Source of the DNA: Actinophytocola sp050699915
GTDB taxonomy: Bacteria > Actinomycetota > Actinomycetes > Mycobacteriales > Pseudonocardiaceae
Length of the DNA: 20,517 nucleotides
Assembly (NCBI RefSeq): GCF_050699915.1
Contig: NZ_JBOHGA010000105.1
Location: forward strand, 1 to 20,517
Direction: 5' to 3'
Each line of letters starts with the position of its first letter. The stretch's first letter is position 1. This document shows, piece after piece, positions 13,413-20,517 of the stretch. Below the pieces are notes generated by a model. The model worked only from the letters and a program-made list of their open reading frames with translations. It ran no database searches and was not told the DNA's origin. A program made the translations under genes and the position numbers.

Positions 13413-13436
13413 AGCTTGTGAATGTTTTCACAAGCT
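13413..13436 (+). promoter_or_regulatory. Rex operator 2, upstream of nuoA
   Basis: AGCTTGTGAA (13413-13422) and TTCACAAGCT (13427-13436) are perfect 10-base arms around TGTT, so again TTGTGAA-N4-TTCACAA. Its centre is 24 bp from that of the first box, a little over two helical turns, so two Rex dimers could bind on nearby faces. Confidence 0.85.
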
Positions 13437-13448
13437 GTTGGCCAGCAA

Positions 13449-13466
13449 GGTTAGGTGCGCCTAACC
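13449..13466 (+). promoter_or_regulatory. third palindrome in the nuo leader, iron-box-like half sites
   Basis: GGTTAGG (13449-13455) and CCTAACC (13460-13466) are perfect arms around TGCG. The half sites resemble those of DtxR/IdeR iron boxes (TTAGGTTAGSCTAACCTAA), but the spacing is two bases longer than in AGGTTAGG-CT-AACCT, so the fit is partial. Iron control of an enzyme with eight or nine iron-sulfur clusters would make sense; this is inference. Confidence 0.45.
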
Positions 13467-13528
13467 ACCGGCCGCCAGATGACCACCCCATAGGGTGCCC
13501 GGCGAGGGAGCGGGAAAGGACGGCGACG

Positions 13529-13948
13529 GTGTCAGTACTCGCAGTCAGCACATCTGTAGCACAGAACGAGAACGTGTCCGCGGGGCTGGGGAGCTACCTG
13601 CCGCTGTTCCTGCTTTTCGTTCTCGCGGCGGGGTTCGCCGTGTTCTCGGCGCTGCTCGGGCCCCTGGTCGGGCCCCGGCGCTACAACCGGGCGAAGTTCG
13701 AGGCCTACGAGTGCGGCATCGAGCCCTCGCCGCAGCCGGTGGTCGGCGGCGGTCGCGTCCCGGTCGCCTACTACCTCACGGCGATGCTGTTCATCCTCTT
13801 CGACATCGAGATGGTGTTCCTCTACCCGTTCGCCGTGTCCGCTGACGCGATCGGCTTCTTCGGGCTGGTGGAGATCGTCCTGTTCATCGCGACGCTCGGC
13901 TTCGCGTACGCCTACGTGTGGCGGCGCGGCGGCCTCGACTGGAACTGA
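13529..13948 (+). CDS. nuoA: NADH-quinone oxidoreductase subunit A
   Basis: 139 residues from GTG 13529, eight bases after AAAGGA (13515-13520). An upstream in-frame ATG at 13418 lies within the second Rex box and would add a non-hydrophobic stretch, so it is rejected. There are three membrane helices, about residues 21-46, 78-101 and 107-129. The conserved loop AKFEAYECGIEPS holds the Cys of the NuoA quinone-channel loop, and LFILFDIEMVFLYPF is the family signature with its buried Asp-Glu pair. It belongs to the membrane arm at the joint with the peripheral arm of complex I. It is the first gene of nuoABCDEFG; nuoB follows after 15 bases. The regulatory sites in front of it should govern the whole operon. 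Confidence 0.95.
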   Translation: MSVLAVSTSVAQNENVSAGLGSYLPLFLLFVLAAGFAVFSALLGPLVGPRRYNRAKFEAYECGIEPSPQPVVGGGRVPVAYYLTAMLFILFDIEMVFLYPFAVSADAIGFFGLVEIVLFIATLGFAYAYVWRRGGLDWN

Positions 13949-13963
13949 CGGGAGGGGGAGACA

Positions 13964-14512
13964 ATGGGTATCGAGGAGCGGCTCCCCAACGGGATCCTGT
14001 TGGCCAGCTTGGAGAAGCTGGTCAACTGGGGCCGCAAGAACTCACTCTGGCCGGCCACCTTCGGCCTCGCCTGCTGTGCCATCGAGATGATGACCACCGG
14101 CGGTCCGCGCTACGACATCGCCCGCTTCGGCATGGAGCGGTTCAGCGCCACGCCGCGCCAGGCCGACCTGATGATCGTCGCCGGCCGGGTCACCAACAAG
14201 ATGGCCCCGGTGCTGCGCCAGATCTACGACCAGATGGCCGAGCCCAAGTGGGTGCTGGCCATGGGCGTCTGCGCCTCCTCCGGCGGGATGTTCAACAACT
14301 ACGCCGTGGTGCAGGGCGTCGACCACGTGGTGCCGGTCGACATGTACCTGCCCGGCTGCCCGCCGCGCCCGGAGATGCTGCTCGACGCCATCCTCAAGCT
14401 GCACGCGAAGATCCAGGACGAGCCGCTCAACGCCCGCCGCGCCGCGCTGCTGGCCGAGCGTGGGGCGCGCACCCCGATGATCGCGTCCTCCGTCAAGTAC
14501 GCGAAGAAGTGA
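13964..14512 (+). CDS. nuoB: NADH-quinone oxidoreductase subunit B (N2 cluster)
   Basis: 182 residues from ATG 13964 behind a purine-rich GGGAGGGGGAGA. It binds the terminal [4Fe-4S] cluster N2, which passes electrons to quinone. All four ligands are present: the adjacent pair Cys37-Cys38 in FGLACCAIEMM, Cys103 in MGVCASSGG and Cys132 in YLPGCPPRPE. RYDIARFGMERF and the QADLMIVAGRVTNKMAPVL helix are typical. The length is normal for actinobacterial NuoB. It lies between nuoA (15-base gap) and nuoC (6-base gap). Confidence 0.97.
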   Translation: MGIEERLPNGILLASLEKLVNWGRKNSLWPATFGLACCAIEMMTTGGPRYDIARFGMERFSATPRQADLMIVAGRVTNKMAPVLRQIYDQMAEPKWVLAMGVCASSGGMFNNYAVVQGVDHVVPVDMYLPGCPPRPEMLLDAILKLHAKIQDEPLNARRAALLAERGARTPMIASSVKYAKK

Positions 14513-14518
14513 CGACAC

Positions 14519-15325
14519 ATGCCTGACGAGAAAGACGTCACGCCCGCCGGCACCCCGGCGCCCGGCGAGCCCGGCGCCGGGTCCGAGCGCCCGGCCAGCG
14601 TGGAGCAGCGCCCGGACGAGTCGCTCGCCCGCCCGGCCGCACCGCGCGAACCGCTGGTCGCCGGCAAGGCCCGGCGCGGCATGTTCAACGTGTCCGGCTC
14701 CGGCGACACGTCCGGCTTCGGCGGCCTGCGGCTGCCCCAGCACGTCGCCGCCCCGGCCGAGCGCCCGTACGGCGGCTGGTTCGACGAGTTCACCGACCAG
14801 CTGCTCGCCGGCATGCGGGACAACAAGATCCCGACCGAGGCGATCCTGCAGGTGACCGTCGACCGCGGCGAGATCACCTACTACGTGAACCCCGAGCACC
14901 TCGTGGCGCTGTGCCGGCTGCTGCGCGACGACCCCGCGCTGCGCTTCGAGCTCTGCAGCTCGGTGTCCGGTGTGGACTACGGGGTGGACGTCCCGCAGCG
15001 GCTCCACTCCGTCTACCACCTCACCTCGATGACCTTCCGCCGCCGCATCCGCCTCGAGGTGGCCATCGAGTGGTCGCCAGAGGACGGCGGCCAGCCGCAC
15101 TGCCCCTCCGTCGTCGGGGTCTACCCGACCGCCGACTGGCAGGAGCGCGAGACCTGGGACATGTTCGGCATCGTCTACGACGGGCACCCCGCGCTGACCC
15201 GGATCCTCATGCCGGACGACTGGGACGGCCACCCCCAGCGCAAGGACTACCCGCTCGGCGGCATCCCGGTCGAGTACAAGGGCGCCGAGATCCCGCCCCC
15301 GGACCAGCGGAGGTCGTACTCATGA
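14519..15325 (+). CDS. nuoC: NADH-quinone oxidoreductase subunit C
   Basis: 268 residues from ATG 14519, six bases after nuoB. The first 60-80 residues are Pro/Gly/Ala/Glu-rich and likely disordered, an extension common in actinobacteria. The conserved 30-kDa-subunit core starts near residue 85. It includes FELCSSVSGVDYG, YHLTSMTFRRRIRLEV, and the hallmark ERETWDMFGIVYDGHPAL, then ILMPDDWDGHPQRKDYPLGG. NuoC is a peripheral-arm scaffold next to NuoD and NuoB and holds no cofactor. Its stop overlaps the nuoD start by ATGA, so the two are translationally coupled. The ribosome site is poor, which agrees with read-on from nuoB. Confidence 0.95.
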   Translation: MPDEKDVTPAGTPAPGEPGAGSERPASVEQRPDESLARPAAPREPLVAGKARRGMFNVSGSGDTSGFGGLRLPQHVAAPAERPYGGWFDEFTDQLLAGMRDNKIPTEAILQVTVDRGEITYYVNPEHLVALCRLLRDDPALRFELCSSVSGVDYGVDVPQRLHSVYHLTSMTFRRRIRLEVAIEWSPEDGGQPHCPSVVGVYPTADWQERETWDMFGIVYDGHPALTRILMPDDWDGHPQRKDYPLGGIPVEYKGAEIPPPDQRRSYS

Positions 15326-16632
15326 CCGACCAGTACGCGGGCGAGCGCGAGACCACCGAGGGGCGCATCTACAACGTCACCGGTGGCGACTGGGACGAGG
15401 CGCTCGAGGACGCCGTCCACGACGAGCGCATCGTCATCAACATGGGTCCGCAGCACCCGTCCACGCACGGCGTGCTGCGGCTGGTGCTCGAGCTCGAGGG
15501 CGAGACCGTGACGCAGGCCCGGTCGGTGATCGGCTACCTGCACACCGGGATCGAGAAGAACTGCGAGTACCGCACCTGGACCCAGGGCGTCACCTTCGTG
15601 ACGCGAATGGACTACCTCGCCCCGCTGTTCAACGAGACCGCCTACTGCCTCGGCGTGGAGAAGATGCTCGGCATCACCGCCCCGCCGCGCGCGCAGGTGA
15701 TCCGGGTGCTGCTGATGGAGATCAACCGCATCGCCTCGCACCTGGTCGCGCTCGCCACCGGCGGCATGGAGCTCGGCGCGATGACTGCGATGACGGCGGG
15801 CTTCCGGGAACGCGAGGAGTGCCTGCACCTGCTGGAGTTCCTGACCGGCCTGCGGATGAACCACGCGTTCATCCGGCCGGGCGGTCTCGCCCAGGACCTG
15901 CCGGAGGGCTACGAGCAGGCGATCGACGAGTTCATCAAGGTGATGAACAAGCGGCTGCCGGACTACGACAAGCTGCTCACCGGCCAGCCGATCTGGAAGA
16001 ACCGGCTGATCGGCATCGGCTACCTGCCCGTCGACGCGTGCCTGGCGCTCGGCGTCACCGGGCCGATCCTGCGCTCCGCGGGCCTGCCGTGGGACATGCG
16101 CAAGGTCGAGCCGTACCTCGGCTACGAGGAGTACAACTTCGAGGTGCCGACCTCGACGGCGGCCGACTCGTACGCGCGGTACCTGCTGCGCGTCGAGGAG
16201 ATGCACCAGTCGCTGCGGATCATCAGGCAGGCGCTGAAGCGGCTCGAGCCGGGTCCGGTCATGGTCGAGGACGCGAAGGTCGCCTGGCCCGCGAAGCTCG
16301 CGATCGGCGCGGACGGCATGGGCAACTCGCTCGAGCACGTCCGCAAGATCATGGGCCAGTCGATGGAGGCCCTGATCCACCACTTCAAGCTGGTGACCGA
16401 GGGCTTCTCGGTGCCGGCCGGGCAGACCTACACCGCGGTCGAGTCGCCGCGCGGCGAGCTCGGCTACCACCTGGTGTCCGACGGCGGCACCCGGCCGATG
16501 CGGGTGCACGTCCGCGATCCCAGCTTCGTGAACCTGCAGTCCATGCCGGCGATGTCCGAGGGCGGCCTGGTCGCCGACGTCATCGCGGCCATCGCCTCGA
16601 TCGACCCGGTGATGGGAGGCGTCGACCGGTGA
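15322..16632 (+). CDS. nuoD: NADH-quinone oxidoreductase subunit D (49-kDa, quinone site)
   Basis: 436 residues from ATG 15322, with GGAGG ten bases upstream. The start shares ATGA with the nuoC stop. It forms the quinone pocket with NuoB. Visible hallmarks are VINMGPQHPSTHGVLRLVLEL (about residues 38-58, containing the quinone-site His of the GPQHPSTHG loop), IGYLHTGIEKNCEYRTW, MEINRIASHL, and the C-terminal ESPRGELGYHLVSDGG with DPSFVNLQSM. These are the regions shared with the large subunit of [NiFe] hydrogenases; the nickel cysteines are absent, as expected. The length is normal. It ends at 16632 with GTGA, opening a 25-codon frame that leads to nuoE. Confidence 0.97.
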   Translation: MTDQYAGERETTEGRIYNVTGGDWDEALEDAVHDERIVINMGPQHPSTHGVLRLVLELEGETVTQARSVIGYLHTGIEKNCEYRTWTQGVTFVTRMDYLAPLFNETAYCLGVEKMLGITAPPRAQVIRVLLMEINRIASHLVALATGGMELGAMTAMTAGFREREECLHLLEFLTGLRMNHAFIRPGGLAQDLPEGYEQAIDEFIKVMNKRLPDYDKLLTGQPIWKNRLIGIGYLPVDACLALGVTGPILRSAGLPWDMRKVEPYLGYEEYNFEVPTSTAADSYARYLLRVEEMHQSLRIIRQALKRLEPGPVMVEDAKVAWPAKLAIGADGMGNSLEHVRKIMGQSMEALIHHFKLVTEGFSVPAGQTYTAVESPRGELGYHLVSDGGTRPMRVHVRDPSFVNLQSMPAMSEGGLVADVIAAIASIDPVMGGVDR

Positions 16633-16706
16633 GCGAGCTTGCGAGCGAACAAATGTCACAGGGCGACCGTGAACGGCGGCCCGGAGCCTGCGAGGGGCCG
16701 TCGTGA
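16629..16706 (+). CDS. possible 25-codon linker ORF between nuoD and nuoE
   Basis: GTG 16629 shares GTGA with the nuoD stop, and its own TGA (16704-16706) shares GTGA with the GTG start of nuoE (16703). The peptide would be VSELASEQMSQGDRERRPGA plus CEGPS, hydrophilic and without a recognised motif. The GAGCGAGCTTGCGAGCGAAC stretch (16631-16650) looks like a short reiterated motif rather than ordinary code. It may be a coupling ORF that carries ribosomes from nuoD to nuoE, or just a repeat fragment with a chance open frame. It covers the whole 70-base gap. Confidence 0.3.
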   Translation: MSELASEQMSQGDRERRPGACEGPS

Positions 16707-17583
16707 ACGAGAAACTGTCCACCGGGGCCACGTACGGGGGTTCCAGCGTCGGGGCGGGGGACACCCACGTCGCCGCCGGCCCGGACGTCGACGTGGTCGC
16801 CGCGTCCGCGGTCAGCCGTGAGGAGACCGAGCGGCTGGTCACGCCGGCCATGCCGGACCTGTCGGTGTTCGGCCCGGACATCATCGCCAAGGCCGCGAAC
16901 CTGATCGCCCGCTATCCGGAGTCCCGCTCGGCGCTGCTGCCGATGCTGCACCTGGTCCAGTCGGTCGAGGGCCACGTGAGCCAGGCCGGCGTCCAGTTCT
17001 GCGCCGACCAGCTGGCGCTGTCCACCGCCGAGGTCACCGCGGTCGTCACGTTCTACACGATGTACAAGCGCAAGCCGTGCGGCGAGCACCTGATCAGCGT
17101 CTGCACCAACACGTTGTGCGCGGTGCTCGGCGGCGACGCGATCTACCAGACGCTCCAGGAGCACCTCGGCCAGGACGGCCGGCCGCTCAAGCACGAGGAC
17201 ACCGCCGGCACGCCCGGCGAGGCCGGCTCGATCACGCTCGAGCACGCCGAGTGTCTCGCCGCCTGCGACCTCGGCCCGGTGCTGCAGGTCAACTACGAGT
17301 TCTACGACAACCAGACGCCGGACTCGGCCGTCGCGCTCGTCGACGCACTGCGCCGTGGCGAGCGGCCCGTGCCGACCCGCGGCGCGCCGCTGACCAGCCT
17401 GCGCGACGTCTCACTCCAGCTCGCCGGGTTCTTCCCCGAGGACGAGGCGACCTACCGGTCCGAAGTGGACGGTCCGTCGGCCGCGGTGGAGACCGTGCGC
17501 GGCGCCCAGCTCGCCGCCGACCGCGGGTGGACCGCCCCGACGATGCCGGACAAGCCGCCGGCGCTCCCGGAGGTCGAGAAGAA

Positions 17584-17587
<4 letters not shown>
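16703..17587 (+). CDS. nuoE: NADH-quinone oxidoreductase subunit E ([2Fe-2S] N1a)
   Basis: 294 residues from GTG 16703, with GAGGGG five bases upstream. It carries the [2Fe-2S] cluster N1a by Cys134 and Cys139 (CTNTLC) and Cys184 and Cys188 (CLAAC), in the usual C-x4-C ... C-x3-C order. The helical part before it (SALLPMLHLVQSVEGHVS, then VVTFYTMYKRKPCGEH) is typical of the 24-kDa subunit. It is longer than most NuoE: about 40 extra residues at the N-terminus, low-complexity and likely disordered, and a Pro/Ala-rich C-terminal extension of about 65. Such tails are common in actinobacteria. It forms the NADH-oxidising tip with NuoF, and its stop overlaps the nuoF start by GTGA. Confidence 0.95.
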
Positions 17588-18891
<1,304 letters not shown>

Positions 18892-20517
18892 ATGACTGCC
18901 ATCGAAGAAAAGCCGGACTCGCCGCCGGTGCCGGAAGGGCACGTGCGGCTGACCATCGACGGCGTCGAGGTCGTGGCGCCCAAGGGTGAGCTGCTGATCC
19001 GCACCGCGGAGCGGCTGGGCACGGTCATCCCGCGCTTCTGCGACCACCCGCTGCTCGACCCGGCCGGCGCCTGCCGCCAGTGCCTGGTCGAGGTTGAGAT
19101 GGGTGGGCGGCCGATGCCCAAGCCGCAGGCGTCCTGCACGCTCACGGTCGCCGACGGCATGGTCGTGAAGACCCAGCGGACCTCGCCGGTCGCGGACAAG
19201 GCCCAGCAGGGTGTGATGGAGCTGCTGCTCATCAACCACCCGCTGGACTGTCCGATCTGCGACAAGGGCGGCGAGTGCCCGTTGCAGAACCAGGCGATGG
19301 CCCACGGCCGGGCGGACTCCCGGTTCGTGGAGAAGAAGCGGACCTTCGCCAAGCCGATCCCGGTGTCCACGCAGGTGCTGCTGGACCGCGAGCGGTGCGT
19401 GCTCTGCCAGCGCTGCACCCGCTTCTCCGACCAGATCGCCGGCGACCCGTTCATCGAACTGCTCGAGCGCGGCGTGCAGCAGCAGATCGGCATCGCGGAG
19501 AACAAGCCGTTCCAGTCCTACTTCTCCGGCAACACCATCCAGATCTGCCCGGTCGGCGCGCTCACCAGCGCCGCCTACCGGTTCCGGTCGCGCCCGTTCG
19601 ACCTGGTGTCCACGCCGGGCGTCTGCGAGCACTGCAGCTCGGGCTGCGCGGAGCGCACCGACTGGCGGCGCGGCAAGGTGATGCGCAAGCTCGCCGCCGA
19701 GGAGCCCGAGGTCAACGAGGAGTGGCTCTGCGACAAGGGCCGCTTCGCGTTCCGCTACGTGACCGCGGGCGACCGGATCACCCGGCCGATGGTCCGCGAC
19801 GCGAAGACCGGCGAGCTCGTCGAGACCTCGTGGACCGACGCGCTGCGCACCGCCGCCGAGGGGCTCGCCAAGGCCCGGGATGGCAAGGGCGTCGGCGTGC
19901 TGGCCGGTGGCCGGCTGACCGTCGAGGACGCCTACGCGTACGCCAAGTTCGCCCGGATCGCGTTGCGCACCAACGACATCGACTTCCGGGCCCGCGCGCA
20001 CTCGGCCGAGGAGCTGGAGTTCCTCGCCTCGACGGTGGTCGGCACCACGCCGGAGACCGGGGTGACCTTCCGCGGTCTGGAGGCGGCGCCCGCGGTGCTG
20101 TGCGTGGCGCTGGAGCCGGAGGAGGAGTCGCCGATCGTCTTCCTGCGGCTGCGCAAGGCCGCCCGCACGGGCCGCACCAAGGTGTTCCACATCGGACAGT
20201 GGACGTCGCCGGCCGTGGACAAGACGATCCGCCCGCACGGTGTGGACAAGCCCGCCGCCGGCATGCTGCTCGCGTGCCCGCCCGGCGGCGAGGCGGCCGC
20301 GGTCGACGGACTCGCGGGCCACGCGCCGGACGTCACCGAGGCACTCGGCGGCGCCGGCTCGGTCATCCTCGTGGGCGAGCGGGCCGCGCAGGTGCCGGGC
20401 CTGTTCACCGCCGTGGTGAAGCTGGCCGAGACCACCGGCGCGCGGATCGCCTGGATCCCGCGCCGGGCCGGCGAGCGGGGCGCGCTCGACGCGGGCGCCG
20501 CGCCGACGCTGCTGCCC
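18892..20517 (+). CDS. nuoG: NADH-quinone oxidoreductase subunit G, 5' part (3' end outside window)
   Basis: 542 codons are visible from ATG 18892, directly after the nuoF stop, with GGGAG (18879-18883) eight bases upstream. The frame is open to the window end; the full protein is usually about 780-800 residues. Ligands can be read for every cluster. N1b: Cys50, 61, 64, 82. N5: His116, Cys120, 123, 129 (HPLDCPICDKGGEC). N4: Cys169, 172, 175 and 219. N7: Cys245, 248, 252 and 280 (CEHCSSGC). The off-path N7 cluster is found in only some bacteria, and here it is intact. After residue 285 the molybdopterin-oxidoreductase-like domain begins (RFAFRYVTAGDRITRPMVR). The rest of nuoH-N should follow outside the window. 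Confidence 0.95.
   Translation, partial: MTAIEEKPDSPPVPEGHVRLTIDGVEVVAPKGELLIRTAERLGTVIPRFCDHPLLDPAGACRQCLVEVEMGGRPMPKPQASCTLTVADGMVVKTQRTSPVADKAQQGVMELLLINHPLDCPICDKGGECPLQNQAMAHGRADSRFVEKKRTFAKPIPVSTQVLLDRERCVLCQRCTRFSDQIAGDPFIELLERGVQQQIGIAENKPFQSYFSGNTIQICPVGALTSAAYRFRSRPFDLVSTPGVCEHCSSGCAERTDWRRGKVMRKLAAEEPEVNEEWLCDKGRFAFRYVTAGDRITRPMVRDAKTGELVETSWTDALRTAAEGLAKARDGKGVGVLAGGRLTVEDAYAYAKFARIALRTNDIDFRARAHSAEELEFLASTVVGTTPETGVTFRGLEAAPAVLCVALEPEEESPIVFLRLRKAARTGRTKVFHIGQWTSPAVDKTIRPHGVDKPAAGMLLACPPGGEAAAVDGLAGHAPDVTEALGGAGSVILVGERAAQVPGLFTAVVKLAETTGARIAWIPRRAGERGALDAGAAPTLLP

Noticed and set aside
13418..13528. Extended nuoA start at ATG 13418
   Set aside because: The ATG is within the second Rex box and there is no ribosome site. 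GTG 13529 has a good one and gives the usual NuoA length.

Overview
The window is high-GC actinobacterial chromosome. Codon third positions are almost all G or C, there is an F420-type flavin/deazaflavin oxidoreductase, a DivIVA-like coiled-coil protein, a two-domain acyl-CoA-reductase-like SDR, and a nuo operon with the long NuoC and NuoE forms usual in actinomycetes. The style is closest to Pseudonocardiaceae (Amycolatopsis-like); that placement is an inference from gene style, not from a search. There is no phage, transposase, CRISPR array or defence locus. Nearly every base is accounted for by ordinary single-copy genes.

Layout. Bases 2-2893: the 3' end of a DUF58 gene, a six-helix membrane protein and a type II NADH dehydrogenase (ndh), all plus strand. 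Bases 3048-3121: a single tRNA gene with a UAA anticodon but a short, class I body. Bases 3250-4813: an ArsR-SRPBCC-DUF899 operon behind a 28-bp palindromic operator. Bases 4797-6089: an alpha/beta hydrolase and a PPOX/F420 oxidoreductase, each with a promoter placed for a leaderless mRNA. Bases 6098-9747 (minus): a DivIVA-like protein, a VOC protein, and a 664-aa double SDR that overlaps the VOC gene by GTGA. Bases 9862-11890: a convergent pair, an APH-type phosphotransferase and an exported polysaccharide-deacetylase-like protein. Bases 12082-13022: a Bax-inhibitor-1 protein with an upstream palindrome and a strong terminator. Bases 13023-13528: a 500-bp gene-free region with a folded inverted-repeat element and the nuo control region. 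Bases 13529-20517: nuoA-nuoG, with nuoG running off the window.

How the parts work together. Complex I (nuo) and the non-pumping ndh are alternative entry points for NADH electrons into the quinone pool. The nuo leader carries two near-perfect Rex operators (TTGTGAA-N4-TTCACAA), so complex I is very likely repressed or released according to NADH/NAD+ ratio. No such site is seen in front of ndh. The ndh gene instead holds the only two TTA codons I find in any called gene of the window, 15 nt apart in its membrane-anchor end, about 230 nt upstream of the UAA-anticodon tRNA. This pairing is the most unusual observation here. The second is the folded element at 13090-13280. The third is a 25-codon open frame that joins nuoD and nuoE through GTGA overlaps at both ends.
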